From Nitrospira sp. (lineage in GTDB: Bacteria; Nitrospirota; Nitrospiria; Nitrospirales; Nitrospiraceae), in NCBI GenBank assembly GCA_022843785.1, contig JALHMZ010000003.1:113135-177134 (forward strand): a DNA stretch of 64,000 nucleotides. The letters are read 5' to 3'. The number at the start of each line of letters is the position of its first letter. Positions within the stretch are counted from its first letter, which is position 1. This document shows positions 9,404 through 18,888 of the stretch, one piece after another. Both the position numbers and the translations under genes were made by a program. The notes beneath the pieces are model-generated. The model was given only the letters and a program-made list of their open reading frames with translations, had not been told where the DNA came from and ran no database searches.

Positions 9404-9688
9404 ATGGACTCTCGCGTCAAGGTGACTGATCCGGAGAAACTGACGTTGCTCTATGAACGATTCCGGGACGTGTGTCTGGTAGAAAAAGAGGTGTGGAAGG
9501 AAATCTTCATGCCCAGAGAGATTACGGCTGGTCCGGTGAGGACGAATGTTCAGGATCGATATGATGTCGAGATTGATGATCCGGCCATCGAGGATACGCT
9601 GGATGCGAATATCCCGATGGGTTCAGCCGCACTTGGTGCGGCTATTCAAGAATATCGCGCCCATATTTCGTTTGTTCGGAAAGTCTGA
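9404..9688 (+). CDS. Small cytoplasmic hypothetical protein
   Basis: The protein has 94 residues from ATG 9404, which has a good GGAGG about 10 nt upstream. A frame start at 9365 overlaps the previous gene and lacks such a site. The sequence (MDSRVKVTDPEKLTLLYERFRDVC...) is acidic and soluble, with no signal peptide or membrane segment. No family recognised. It follows the exported protein gene and converges with htpX. Confidence 0.68.
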   Translation: MDSRVKVTDPEKLTLLYERFRDVCLVEKEVWKEIFMPREITAGPVRTNVQDRYDVEIDDPAIEDTLDANIPMGSAALGAAIQEYRAHISFVRKV

Positions 9689-9754
9689 GGGGGAGTCGCA
9701 GGAGTCGCGACGGCGGGAGGGTTCTCCCGCCGTCTTTCAGATGCGGAATCGTCC

Positions 9755-10642
9755 TTAGAGGTGTTCTAACGCTGCTATCCGCGCTTCGATCGGCGGGTGT
9801 GTCGAAAAGAGACTCATGACCCCGCCTGCCTGTCCGGAGATCTTCATCGTCGCCAACGCATCCTGTGTCGAGTGCTGGAATTGGGTCTGTGTGACCCATC
9901 GATCGATCGCGCGGAGCGCCGAAATCATGGACTGCTTCCCGTATACCTTGGCGGCAAACGCATCGGCGCCGAATTCACGCTGGCGCGAGAACCAGCTGAT
10001 CACGATGGATGCCAGGATGCTGACAATGATCTGAAGGACGAACGACAAGCCGAATCCGAGCGCGGCCTGATCCCGTTCCGCGAAGAAACGGCGCACCCAC
10101 ATGGCGATATAGTAGACGAAAGTGTTCATCAAGCCGGCTAACACGGTTGTGGCAAACATGTCGCCGTTATAGACGTGGCCCATTTCATGGGCGAGCACCG
10201 CTTTCACCTCATCTTCGCGTAGATTCTGCAAGAGGCCGGTGGAGACTGCCACCATGGAGTTGTTCTTGCTGGGGCCCGTCGCGAAGGCGTTGGGGTCGGG
10301 AGCATCGTAGACCCAGACTTCGGGCATCGTGATATTCAGCCGCTGCGCGATTTCCTGCACGGAGCCATAGATCATCTGCTCGGCCCGCGAACGGGGTTGA
10401 GTGATTTGCTGGCAATTGAGCATGGCGCGCGCCATCTGTTTTGAGAATGCCAAGCTGATGAATGCGCCGCCGAATCCGAACATCCCGGCCCACACCAATG
10501 TTGACAGATCAACCGAGCCTCGCACGTCGATTCCAAACATCGGCAGGATCACGTTGATCACAATCGGTACGGTCAGCGACAGTGTGAGCATGATGAGAAT
10601 GTTGGAGATCAGCAACAGACCCATACCCTTCATCCATTTCAT
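9755..10642 (-). CDS. htpX: Membrane zinc metalloprotease HtpX
   Basis: The protein has 295 residues, the normal size for HtpX. Two N-terminal transmembrane segments (ISNILIMLTLSLTVPIVINVI; TLVWAGMFGFGGAFISLAF) are followed by the protease domain with zinc motif HEMGH at 152-156, then two more hydrophobic segments (about 165-185 and 200-225) and the third zinc ligand region FGADAFAAK. It degrades misfolded inner-membrane proteins, acting beside FtsH. It stands alone, divergent from the cupredoxin gene with about 215 bp between them. Confidence 0.95.
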   Translation of the reverse strand: MKWMKGMGLLLISNILIMLTLSLTVPIVINVILPMFGIDVRGSVDLSTLVWAGMFGFGGAFISLAFSKQMARAMLNCQQITQPRSRAEQMIYGSVQEIAQRLNITMPEVWVYDAPDPNAFATGPSKNNSMVAVSTGLLQNLREDEVKAVLAHEMGHVYNGDMFATTVLAGLMNTFVYYIAMWVRRFFAERDQAALGFGLSFVLQIIVSILASIVISWFSRQREFGADAFAAKVYGKQSMISALRAIDRWVTQTQFQHSTQDALATMKISGQAGGVMSLFSTHPPIEARIAALEHL

Positions 10643-10859
10643 CGAACGCCTCCTTGAAGACCAGTCTTCGCCTCAGGTGAGATAAATCACTGAGTTCCCT
10701 TTATTATACACAAACCGCCCGATCGAGATACAAGTCTTACATATCCGCTTCGGTGACGATAGAAGTAAGGCCGCGCCGCCGAAAGTCAAGGCGGCAGACG
10801 CCGTGAGACCAAAGCCGCATTGACCCTTTCCCGATCTTCCTGTTAGAAGTTTCTCATTG

Positions 10860-11279
10860 ATGACGTATTCTAGGCCGTTGCTTCTCTTCTTGTTGGGGTG
10901 GCCTGTCCTGTGGCTCGCGGCGGATGTGCTGGCTATCGATGCAAGTCCGCCTGGCAGCCCGTGGAGAGTGCCGGTAGGCGCTGATGGAGTCCAACGGGTG
11001 AGCATCATTCTCGACAGTTATTCTTTTCGGCCGTACCATGTGATCGTCGGAGCCGGAAAGCCGGTGGAAGTGACATTGACGAGTGTCACGATGCTGACGC
11101 CGCACAATTTCATCATCGATGCACTTGCCGTCCAGGAGGAGGTCGGCGCGGGCAAGACGGCCGTGCTCACGTTTACACCCACCCAGCCGGGGACGTTTCC
11201 GATCTATTGCGATAAGCGGCTGTGGCCTTTCCCGAGTCATCGAGAGAAGGGGATGGTAGGCAGTCTCGACGTCGAGTAG
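10860..11279 (+). CDS. Exported cupredoxin-like copper protein
   Basis: The protein has 139 residues from ATG 10860; a TTG one codon upstream is also possible. A signal peptide (PLLLFLLGWPVLWLAADVLA) precedes a beta-barrel domain. Copper-site candidates are the His in TPHNFIID and the cluster YCDKRLWPFPSHREKGM, which gives Cys, His and Met in cupredoxin order. It is likely a periplasmic electron carrier or copper protein. Its stop lies 5 nt before the squalene/phytoene synthase ATG, so the two are probably one transcript, although no functional link is obvious. Confidence 0.83.
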   Translation: MTYSRPLLLFLLGWPVLWLAADVLAIDASPPGSPWRVPVGADGVQRVSIILDSYSFRPYHVIVGAGKPVEVTLTSVTMLTPHNFIIDALAVQEEVGAGKTAVLTFTPTQPGTFPIYCDKRLWPFPSHREKGMVGSLDVE

Positions 11280-11284
11280 GTGTG

Positions 11285-12328
11285 ATGACGAGCACAGATC
11301 TTTCCAAACAGGAGTTGCTGCGCGATCTCCTCAAGCAAGTCTCCCGGTTGTTTTATACGACGCTGGCCGTGGTGCCGGCGGATGTCCGGGATCAAGTCAG
11401 CCTCGGCTATCTCTTCGCGCGCGCCGCCGATACGATTGCCGATACGGACTTGATCGATCGGCATCGCCGCCTGGATTTTCTGAGTCAGCTGAAGAGCCAG
11501 TTCGTCGGTGATCAGATCGTGTGGGGGCAGGTGCAGGATATTCAGCGGGCAATCGGGCCGCTCCAGCAGCATTCGGCTGAGCGGGTGCTGCTGGAACGTT
11601 TGGATCAGTGTTTCAGGCTCTTTCTGGACTTTTCGCCGGAGGATCGGCGCCGGGTTCAGCGGCTGATGACTACGCTCACACAGGGAATGGAAATGGACTT
11701 GAGCACCTTCCCAGGGCAGACCGCCGATGATCTCACGGCGTTGAAGACGGTCGATGATCTGGACCGGTATACATATTATGTCGCCGGATGTGTGGGGGAG
11801 TTTTGGACGGATCTGATGTGTGGCCACCGGAAGGCGCTGGCCTCGTGGAACGTACGAGAGATGTCAGCAGTCGGCGTACGGTTCGGGAAAGGTCTGCAGC
11901 TGACAAACATTGTGAAGGATGTTGCGCACGATCTGCAGAAGGGCCGGTGCTATGTTCCCGAACCGATGCTCGCCGAGGTGGGGCTCACACCGAGGGATTT
12001 GTTGGATCAGCAAAATCTCACAAAATTCAGGCCGGTGCTGAGCAAGCTTGTCCGGATGGCCACCGAGCATCTTGATCAAGGCTGGCTGTATACGATGTCG
12101 ATCCCGCGTTATGAAACGAGGCTCCGGCTGTCCTGCATGTGGCCGATTCTTTCCGGAGGCGAGTCGTTGAAGCTGGTGATGAATTCACCGGATCTTCTGA
12201 ACCCTGCCGTGAAGGTGAAAATCCCGCGCAGCACAGTCTACCGCATCATGGCCATGACGACCGGCACCGCCGCCTGCGGCTATTCCGGAACAGCCTACTG
12301 GGGGCATCTGCGAAAGCAGATCGCGTGA
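11285..12328 (+). CDS. Squalene/phytoene synthase family protein
   Basis: The protein has 347 residues starting MTSTDLSKQELL. Head-to-head prenyl synthase signatures are present: first Asp-rich motif in FARAADTIADT (about 50-60), YVAGCVGEFW, and the second Asp-rich motif NIVKDVAHDLQKGRCYVP. It should condense two prenyl diphosphates to squalene or phytoene at the membrane. The combination looks closer to squalene synthase than to the HpnC/HpnD pair, but I cannot separate squalene from phytoene activity by eye. The start overlaps nothing; GTG 11282 is an alternative one codon earlier. Confidence 0.88.
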   Translation: MTSTDLSKQELLRDLLKQVSRLFYTTLAVVPADVRDQVSLGYLFARAADTIADTDLIDRHRRLDFLSQLKSQFVGDQIVWGQVQDIQRAIGPLQQHSAERVLLERLDQCFRLFLDFSPEDRRRVQRLMTTLTQGMEMDLSTFPGQTADDLTALKTVDDLDRYTYYVAGCVGEFWTDLMCGHRKALASWNVREMSAVGVRFGKGLQLTNIVKDVAHDLQKGRCYVPEPMLAEVGLTPRDLLDQQNLTKFRPVLSKLVRMATEHLDQGWLYTMSIPRYETRLRLSCMWPILSGGESLKLVMNSPDLLNPAVKVKIPRSTVYRIMAMTTGTAACGYSGTAYWGHLRKQIA

Positions 12329-12673
12329 ACGGCGCGTGTGCCTGTTCCGATTTTTCTTTTCTCTCTATTTGTTTCAAGGGGTGGTCTGGTTGGTTCCCGA
12401 CTGCGCCCATCGAGCGACCATTGCCTGCTATCGAGTATTTTCCCAATCTTTCCATTTCTTCATCACGTCGCGGTGGAACGGATGTGCGGCGAAGTAGCGC
12501 CATCGCGTCATGGGGATGGCAGAAGCTGAATCAAGAACGCAGGCGACGGCATGCTGCCGGTGAGGCAGCGTTTTAGAGGAGTCTGCGAGGGATCAACGAG
12601 AACGGAGGCGTGGCGCGTTATCGCATGATGGCGCGACCGAGACCGCACGCCGTTCGTCAGCCGCGACTCCCTC
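12329..12673. other. Intergenic stretch, no supported gene
   Basis: About 345 bp between the synthase gene and the convergent redox operon. Short frames exist on both strands, but none has a ribosome binding site or a recognisable product. A pyrimidine-rich run (12348-12372) directly follows the synthase and could aid transcription termination. I see no repeat or RNA here. Confidence 0.5.
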
Positions 12674-12976
12674 CTACTTCTTCTGCGGCTCCAGCAGCTT
12701 GTCGCCCTTTTTGAAGACGCCGAAGATGGCTTGCGACGGACAGGCATCCAGGCAGAGCCGGCAGCTCTCCAGGCAGCGTGATGGATCGAATTTGTACGGA
12801 GGCGTCGAGAGCCAGGCGCCGGTCGGGCAGATGGGGACGCAAATGGCCTGGTGCGTGCAGCGGTCCGGGTGGCGGATGAGGTGATCGCGGATGATCATCA
12901 TGGGTTTGACTCCTTCAAAGAGACCTTGCGAGAAGATCTCAAACATATTCTTGTTGGGGAGGCTGCTCACTTCCAC
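12674..12976 (-). CDS. Ferredoxin-like 4Fe-4S protein with one atypical cluster
   Basis: The protein has 100 residues; Met11 (MFEIFSQGLFEGVKP) is an alternative start. It has two cluster motifs. The second is C68-x3-C72-x2-C75-x3-C79-P. In the first, Cys40, Cys46 and Cys50-Pro are in place, but the position expected to hold the second Cys is Gln43. The first site could therefore carry a 3Fe-4S cluster or an exchangeable iron. It overlaps the preceding gene by 10 nt and is the last gene of a four-gene minus-strand operon with another iron-sulfur protein, so an electron-transfer role is likely. Confidence 0.82.
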   Translation of the reverse strand: MEVSSLPNKNMFEIFSQGLFEGVKPMMIIRDHLIRHPDRCTHQAICVPICPTGAWLSTPPYKFDPSRCLESCRLCLDACPSQAIFGVFKKGDKLLEPQKK

Positions 12977-13380
12977 TCCTGTACGAGGTCTTTCAGGCGC
13001 GCTTTCAATTCGGGAATCGCCTCGACATTATTCTGGATCGCGCCGATAATTTTTTCCAGCCTGGCCAAGCGGAGCGCATCTTTGTCCTTCTGTGCCAGAC
13101 GATCATACTCCTTATAGGCATCTTGATGTCTGGGTTCCAGGTACTGTCGGGCGTCGACGAGGGCTTGGCCCAGTTCCCAGGCTTCAGGAGCCAACGGTGG
13201 CCCGATGAGAAACGTTCCGTCGGTGAATGTCACGACCACGGCGCCCTGTTTACCTGTCAGGGGGGTGACGGCTTCAACAGTTTTCCCCTGGCAGCTATGC
13301 CACTCCAGCGTCAGCCCGGGAAATTGTTTCGTGAAGGCCACCTTTTCGAAGTTGGCCTTCCATTTGTCTTCGGTCGCCAT
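12967..13380 (-). CDS. Hypothetical protein of redox operon
   Basis: The protein has 137 residues. The N-terminal half has beta strands (LTLEWHSCQGKTVEAV; GAVVVTFTDGTFLIGP); the C-terminal half is a long charged helix (DAYKEYDRLAQKDKDALRLARLEKIIGAIQNN). Family not recognised. It lies 22 nt after the 2Fe-2S ferredoxin gene and overlaps the 4Fe-4S gene by 10 nt, so translational coupling is likely and the product probably works with these redox proteins. Confidence 0.78.
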   Translation of the reverse strand: MATEDKWKANFEKVAFTKQFPGLTLEWHSCQGKTVEAVTPLTGKQGAVVVTFTDGTFLIGPPLAPEAWELGQALVDARQYLEPRHQDAYKEYDRLAQKDKDALRLARLEKIIGAIQNNVEAIPELKARLKDLVQEWK

Positions 13381-13402
13381 TGGATTCGCTGATCCTATGA
13401 TG

Positions 13403-13756
13403 TCAGGGTTTCTTCAGCGGAGTGAGTAAGTCCGGAGCCGGATGGTCCGGCATGAGCAATCGGGTGACAATCTCGCCCTTGATAACATGCCGTTCCATGA
13501 TCTCGGTCACATCGGCTTCCGTGCCCACCCAGTACCAGACCCCTTCCGGGTAGATGACGACGCTGGGCCCCATTTCGCAATGGTCGAGGCATCCGGCCTT
13601 GTTGGCGCGGACGGCTCCTTTGAGATTCAGCCGTTTTGTTTCACTCTTGAAATGGGCGTGGAGCCTTTCGGAGCCCAGGTTCGCGCAGCAGCCGCGCGGA
13701 TCATCCTTGGGGCGCTGGTTGGTGCAGACAAAGATATGACGTTGAAATGGCGGCAT
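13403..13756 (-). CDS. Thioredoxin-like [2Fe-2S] ferredoxin
   Basis: The protein has 117 residues. It begins RHIFVCTNQRP, and the cysteines follow the thioredoxin-fold ferredoxin pattern: Cys11, Cys23 or Cys24, Cys56 and Cys60 (GCLDHCEMGP), followed by VVIYPEGVWYWVG. Such proteins bind one [2Fe-2S] cluster and act as soluble electron carriers, often as dimers. It lies 11 nt after the zinc-motif gene and 22 nt before the next gene of the operon. Confidence 0.92.
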   Translation of the reverse strand: MPPFQRHIFVCTNQRPKDDPRGCCANLGSERLHAHFKSETKRLNLKGAVRANKAGCLDHCEMGPSVVIYPEGVWYWVGTEADVTEIMERHVIKGEIVTRLLMPDHPAPDLLTPLKKP

Positions 13757-13767
13757 AGGCAGTCGTG

Positions 13768-14145
13768 TTAGACCGGCATCGTCGCTGTATTGAGACGCTC
13801 CATCAACAGCTTGACGTCCCGGTCTGCGAGCAGCGTTGATGGTTCCTGTGCGGTGCCCAGAATAGTCATGATTTCCCGCAGCCGGACGGATGCGCGGAGA
13901 AACTCGTCTCCCTTCGTGAGTTCCGATCCCTGGCCGGCGCTCAGCTTGTCATATTCGGCGCGGATATCGCGAAAGTCTCGTTGCAAATTTTTGTGCATCG
14001 AACATGCTGCGCAATACCATTTGGGGCTCTGATCGGAGGAAGGGGATAGCCGGTCATAGGGACGCCCGAAGAAATCCTTGCCGAGTGAAAACTTCATCAG
14101 CGCGCCGCCGGCGGTGCCGCAGGCCTGACAGATTCCAGTGTCCAT
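13768..14145 (-). CDS. Hypothetical protein with paired CxxC motifs
   Basis: The protein has 125 residues. Two CxxC pairs (CQACG at the N-terminus; WYCAACSMHK about 40 residues later) could form a zinc or iron site. The rest is helical and charged (DFRDIRAEYDKLSAGQG; LRASVRLREIMTILG). I do not know the family. It is the first gene of the four-gene redox operon, with an AAGGAG-type site just upstream of its ATG. Confidence 0.78.
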   Translation of the reverse strand: MDTGICQACGTAGGALMKFSLGKDFFGRPYDRLSPSSDQSPKWYCAACSMHKNLQRDFRDIRAEYDKLSAGQGSELTKGDEFLRASVRLREIMTILGTAQEPSTLLADRDVKLLMERLNTATMPV

Positions 14146-14269
14146 TGTTCTCTCCTTGCCATTTCATTCAATCGACACGAGCGCGCGCATCTTACACCAC
14201 GGGTTTTTCAAGTGTCCAGTTGGGCGAAGCGCTCTGCTATAGTTCTTAGAGATTATGGAGGGATGGCAC

Positions 14270-15175
14270 ATGAGGGGCCTGGTCTCCGGGGTAGTTGCCT
14301 GCACGCTCTGGGCGGCATTGTTCATGGCCGGGAGCAGCCAAGCCGGCCTCTGGAAGTGCGCGCAACCGGATGGAACCGTGCTCTTCCAGGATGGGGGAGG
14401 GCCTGGATGCCGTGAGATTGAGGCCCCATCTGAACTCCAGTCCACCCGAGTTCCAACTCAACGTGGCCCGGCCGAACTCAAGTCAAGCGCAGGGCCGGCG
14501 GTGCGAACGCAGTCCCCCGGCATGGCGGCGGGGTCGGCGCTTTCTTCACGGCCTTTTGCGTCGGCATCGCGATCAATTCCAGCGTTGAGCTATCACGATC
14601 TTTCTCCCGGGATGCGCGCCAAGGGGTGGAATATTCCCAATAAGGGCGATATCCAAATTCTACAGGTGGATGTGAGTTATCGTTCGGCAGGAAATGGCCC
14701 GTCTCTTGCGACCGACCATCATTTCATGGACGGGGCTCGGCAGGCGCTCGCCGTGGCTGTGATGGCGGCGGCCAAGGCGACTCAGTACGACCCGCGCTTT
14801 CTCACGGTGCAATTGACGATGCCCATGGTTGGCGGGTCTTTTCACAGAGGAACACGTGTGGATGGGCCGAGTGCAGGGGCGGCATGGGCGGTCGCGGTCA
14901 CATCGGCGTTATTGGGAGATCCCTTGCGATCGGATGTGTGCTTTTCGGGAACGATCGATGAGAATCTCGTTATCGGCCCGGTCGGGGGATTGGAGCACAA
15001 GATCGAGGGCTGCCATCTGCTCCCGCAATTTCATGAATTGTTGTTGCCGGCAGGCCAGCAGACATTTGCAATTACCGACAAAGGAATGGCACGATCCATA
15101 AAAGTGACAGAAGTCTCGACGCTGGCGGACGCGTACGAAGTGGCAACGGGCCAACCGCTCAGGCCTGCTCAATAG
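14270..15175 (+). CDS. Exported Lon-type (S16) serine protease domain protein
   Basis: From ATG 14270 (GGAGGG 8 nt upstream) the protein has 301 residues. A signal peptide (VSGVVACTLWAALFMAGSSQA) precedes a short DUF4124-like segment (GLWKCAQPDGTVLFQD), a Pro/Ser-rich linker and a C-terminal domain that matches the proteolytic domain of Lon. The catalytic dyad is visible: Ser201 in DGPSAG and Lys244 in GGLEHKIEG. Their spacing of 43 residues equals that of E. coli Lon (Ser679/Lys722). There is no ATPase domain. A secreted, ATPase-free Lon-type protease may mature or process envelope proteins; its substrate is unknown. It ends 7 nt before ald. Confidence 0.85.
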   Translation: MRGLVSGVVACTLWAALFMAGSSQAGLWKCAQPDGTVLFQDGGGPGCREIEAPSELQSTRVPTQRGPAELKSSAGPAVRTQSPGMAAGSALSSRPFASASRSIPALSYHDLSPGMRAKGWNIPNKGDIQILQVDVSYRSAGNGPSLATDHHFMDGARQALAVAVMAAAKATQYDPRFLTVQLTMPMVGGSFHRGTRVDGPSAGAAWAVAVTSALLGDPLRSDVCFSGTIDENLVIGPVGGLEHKIEGCHLLPQFHELLLPAGQQTFAITDKGMARSIKVTEVSTLADAYEVATGQPLRPAQ

Positions 15176-15182
15176 GTGCAGA

Positions 15183-16286
15183 ATGATTATCGGTGTTCCC
15201 AAAGAAATCAAAGACCATGAATATCGTGTCAGCTTGACGCCGGAGGGAGTATCGGCGTTGCGCCGTGCGGGACATGACGTGTGGGTCGAGCCGAAGGCCG
15301 GGCAAGGGAGCGGGTTTGCCGACGACGAATATCGCAAGGCCGGGGCCTCGATCGCCGGATCGAAGGAGGAAGTGTTTGAGAAGGCCGGCTTGATTGTGAA
15401 GGTCAAAGAGCCGTTGCTCACGGAATGTCATCTGTTTCGCCCCGGCCAGGTCCTGTTCACCTATCTGCATTTGGCCTCGTTTCCCGATCTGACCAGGACA
15501 TTGATGGACAAGAAGGTGACGGCGATCGCCTATGAAACGACCGAGGCCAAAGACGGCAGCCTGCCGATGCTGAAACCGATGAGCGAAATTGCCGGGCGGA
15601 TGTCGGTGCAGGTCGGCGCGCATTACCTTGAGAAGACGCATGGCGGCCGGGGTGTGTTGTTGCACGGGGTGCCGGGTGTGGAGTCTGGCAAGGTGGTGGT
15701 GCTGGGCGCCGGTGTCGTGGGGATGTCGGCGATTCGTATTGCCGTGGGGATGGGGGCCCAAGTGACCGTCATCAACCTGGATGTCGAGCGGCTGCGGTAT
15801 CTGGACGAATTGTATCGAGGCCGTATCGTGACATGCGTGGCAAGTCCGGCTGCTATTGAACGGGCTGTGTGTGAGGCGGATCTTGTGATCGGCGCCGTGC
15901 TTGTCCCCGGCGCAAAAGCGCCCAAGATGGTTTCGCGTGCCACGGTCTCGCGGATGAAACCCGGGTCTGTCGTGGTGGATGTCTCTGTGGATCAAGGTGG
16001 TTGTTTCGAAACGACGAAGCCGACGACCCATTCTGAGCCGGTCTATGTCGTCGACGGGGTGGTCCATTATTGCGTCGCCAATATGCCAGGCATTGTGCCG
16101 CGCACGTCCACGCTGGCATTGACGAATGCTACCTTGCCGTATATGGTCCGGCTTGCCTCGGACGGGGTCGATCGGGCGATCCGCGCCGATCCCGGATTGG
16201 CCAAGGGGGTGAACGTCAAAGACGGCTTGGTGACGTATCAAGGTGTGGCGGATGCCCATGGGTTGCGTTTTACCCCCATCTTGTAA
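15183..16286 (+). CDS. ald: Alanine dehydrogenase
   Basis: The protein has 367 residues, the family length. It begins [23 protein letters not shown]. The substrate-site regions are recognisable ([17 protein letters not shown]), as is the NAD-binding loop [13 protein letters not shown]. It interconverts L-alanine with pyruvate and ammonia using NAD and so links carbon and nitrogen metabolism. It closely follows the protease gene and is followed 39 nt later by tRNA-Pro. A long frame on the opposite strand is a shadow. Confidence 0.97.
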   Translation: MIIGVPKEIKDHEYRVSLTPEGVSALRRAGHDVWVEPKAGQGSGFADDEYRKAGASIAGSKEEVFEKAGLIVKVKEPLLTECHLFRPGQVLFTYLHLASFPDLTRTLMDKKVTAIAYETTEAKDGSLPMLKPMSEIAGRMSVQVGAHYLEKTHGGRGVLLHGVPGVESGKVVVLGAGVVGMSAIRIAVGMGAQVTVINLDVERLRYLDELYRGRIVTCVASPAAIERAVCEADLVIGAVLVPGAKAPKMVSRATVSRMKPGSVVVDVSVDQGGCFETTKPTTHSEPVYVVDGVVHYCVANMPGIVPRTSTLALTNATLPYMVRLASDGVDRAIRADPGLAKGVNVKDGLVTYQGVADAHGLRFTPIL

Positions 16287-16325
16287 GACAATCCCTTTCC
16301 CGTTGCCTGTTTCACTCGCTCTTGT

Positions 16326-16947
<622 letters not shown>

Positions 16948-17244
16948 ATGGCTGAGGAGGCTGGAACGACAGCGGTTCGCGCGCAGATTCTGGTGAGCGG
17001 CCGGGTGCAAGGTGTGGGGTATCGGGCGTTTGCGGCGCGTGTGGCATCGCGGCATGCGCTTCTTGGCGGGGTTCGAAACCTCGACGATGGCCGGGTCGAG
17101 CTGGATGTGGAAGGTACGCGGGCTGCGGTTGACGCGCTCGTGCATGAGTTGAAGACCGGTCCGCCGGCCGCGCGCGTGACGAAGATCGAGACAGAATGGA
17201 AGCAAGCGACCGGCCGGTTTTCAGAGTTCAGTATCTGGTACTAA
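16948..17244 (+). CDS. acyP: Acylphosphatase
   Basis: The protein has 98 residues and the full family signature: [16 protein letters not shown] with the catalytic Arg, and [13 protein letters not shown] with the catalytic Asn. It hydrolyses acyl phosphates such as carbamoyl phosphate in the cytoplasm. It is followed 52 nt later by the sigma factor gene on the same strand. A minus-strand frame over the same region is a shadow. Confidence 0.95.
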   Translation: MAEEAGTTAVRAQILVSGRVQGVGYRAFAARVASRHALLGGVRNLDDGRVELDVEGTRAAVDALVHELKTGPPAARVTKIETEWKQATGRFSEFSIWY

Positions 17245-17296
17245 CCCTGCCCGACTCGTCTGGAGCGGGACTAGGGGAAGCAGGGAGCGATCTTGT

Positions 17297-18250
17297 ATGA
17301 GCCGACTACGCGGCGGGCGTCCTGCGGTGAGTGAATCTCGAAGCCGGACCGTCGATGATGCGGATGACGCTGAACAGACGAGTGTTGCCGATCAACCGGA
17401 AAAAGAGTCCAGCCGGTCCGAGGGCCTCGATACGCTCAAGAGTTATCTGCGGGAGGTCCGCCGGTCGACTCTCTTGACGTTCAAGCAGGAGCAGCATCTC
17501 GGTAAGCTGGTCATGGCCGGCGACGAACAGGCTCGCCAGCAAATGATTGAATCCAACTTGCGCCTCGTGATCAGTATCGGGAAACGCTATATGCATCGGG
17601 GGTTTCCCTTTTCCGATATCGTTGAAGAAGGCAATTTGGGGCTGATCAAGGCTGTCGAAAAATTCAATTACAAACGCGGCTTCCGGTTCAGTACCTACGC
17701 GTCCTGGTGGATCCGGCAGTACATCGAACGGGCCATCATCAATCAAGGGAAACTCGTGCGCCTGCCGGTCCATGTCGTCGAGCGGTTGAACCGGTATCTC
17801 GGCAAGGTTGAGCAGTTGGTGCAGGAGCTTGGCCGTGAGCCGAGGGCACAAGAAGTCGCCGTCAAAATGAAAACCTCCGAAGAGGAAGTGGTGGACCTCA
17901 AGCAGTTGGTCCGTACCACGTGTTCGCTCGATAGTCCAATCAACGATCAGTCTGACACGTTTCTTCGCGACGTGATTGAAGACCCGACCGGCCTGTCTCC
18001 CGACGAGACTGCCGACGGCGTGCGACGCCGGACCGAACTGATGGCCTGGATAAAGGAGTTGCCTGACAAAGAGCAAACTGTTATTGTGTCGCGGTTTGGA
18101 CTCGATGGAGACGAAGCGAGGACGCTGGAAGAAATCGGCCGCCAGATGGGATTGACCCGAGAGCGGGTCCGGCAGATCGAAATGATGGCGTTGGGTCGGC
18201 TGCGGAATACCATCGAACGGAAAACCATGACACAAGCCGACCTGCTTTAA
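17297..18250 (+). CDS. RNA polymerase sigma-70 family factor (RpoD/RpoS type)
   Basis: The protein has 317 residues. After a charged N-terminus come region 1.2 ([15 protein letters not shown]), region 2 ([28 protein letters not shown], and [17 protein letters not shown] for -10 recognition), region 3 and region 4 ([23 protein letters not shown], the -35 helix-turn-helix). It lacks the large region 1.1 and non-conserved insert of housekeeping RpoD, so it is best read as a group 2 (RpoS-like) sigma factor. It is followed by apt after 4 nt. Which stress it serves cannot be told. Confidence 0.93.
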   Translation: MSRLRGGRPAVSESRSRTVDDADDAEQTSVADQPEKESSRSEGLDTLKSYLREVRRSTLLTFKQEQHLGKLVMAGDEQARQQMIESNLRLVISIGKRYMHRGFPFSDIVEEGNLGLIKAVEKFNYKRGFRFSTYASWWIRQYIERAIINQGKLVRLPVHVVERLNRYLGKVEQLVQELGREPRAQEVAVKMKTSEEEVVDLKQLVRTTCSLDSPINDQSDTFLRDVIEDPTGLSPDETADGVRRRTELMAWIKELPDKEQTVIVSRFGLDGDEARTLEEIGRQMGLTRERVRQIEMMALGRLRNTIERKTMTQADLL

Positions 18251-18254
18251 TTCC

Positions 18255-18779
18255 GTGACAGCACTCAACTACAAATCGTTGATCCGCGAAGTGCCGGAAT
18301 TCCCCAAGCCCGGCATCCTCTTTTACGACATCACGACGCTGCTCAAGAATGCTGCTGCGATGCAAAGTCTGGCCGATGACTTGGCGAGCCGGTACCAGGA
18401 TCGTGGAGTGGCTAAAGTGGTGGGTATCGAGTCTCGCGGGTTCATTTTTGCGGGTATTCTGGCGGCGCGTCTCGGCGCCGGATTTGTCCCGGTCCGCAAG
18501 CCGGGGAAGCTTCCGGCTGATTGTTTCGAAGTGAAATACAGCCTTGAGTATGGCACGAACTCTCTGGCGATCCACAGGGATGCGATCGGCATGGGGGAGC
18601 GTGTGCTTATCGTGGATGACCTCCTGGCCACGGGAGGAACGGCTGAAGCAACGGTCAATCTGGTCCGTCAGCTTGGTGGAGAAATCGTCGGGCTTGATTT
18701 TCTCGTCGAGCTCAAGGGCCTGAATGGACGTAGCAAACTCGCCGGATACGACGTCCATTCGACCATCATCTATCCGTAG
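18255..18779 (+). CDS. apt: Adenine phosphoribosyltransferase
   Basis: The protein has 174 residues with a GTG start at 18255, 4 nt after the sigma factor stop. Motifs include [19 protein letters not shown] at the N-terminus, [11 protein letters not shown], and the PRPP-binding loop [17 protein letters not shown]. It makes AMP from adenine and PRPP in purine salvage. Tight spacing implies co-transcription with the sigma gene. A hairpin follows about 55 bp downstream. Confidence 0.97.
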   Translation: MTALNYKSLIREVPEFPKPGILFYDITTLLKNAAAMQSLADDLASRYQDRGVAKVVGIESRGFIFAGILAARLGAGFVPVRKPGKLPADCFEVKYSLEYGTNSLAIHRDAIGMGERVLIVDDLLATGGTAEATVNLVRQLGGEIVGLDFLVELKGLNGRSKLAGYDVHSTIIYP

Positions 18780-18834
18780 CGGTCCTCCACGGGTCGTACC
18801 ACATCCTCTTGTCAAACACGAGGTGCCGTGATAT

Positions 18835-18858
18835 AGATGCCGAGCTTTTTCGGCATCT
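18835..18858. terminator. Hairpin between apt and dksA-like gene
   Basis: Nine-base perfect arms AGATGCCGA / TCGGCATCT enclose a GCTTTT loop. No T-tract follows, so it may be a weak terminator for the apt transcript or a structured leader of the next gene, which starts about 30 nt downstream. Confidence 0.45.
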
Positions 18859-18888
18859 CTAAACTTCTCAGGAATGCGTGGGAGCGTC

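Noticed and set aside
10673..11240. Minus-strand frames over the htpX-cupredoxin interval
   Set aside because: They lie opposite the cupredoxin gene, which has a signal peptide and a copper-site motif. They show no family resemblance.
17306..18268. Minus-strand frames opposite the sigma factor, apt and DksA-like genes (also 18081-19091)
   Set aside because: They lie opposite strong family matches on the plus strand and have no start signals.
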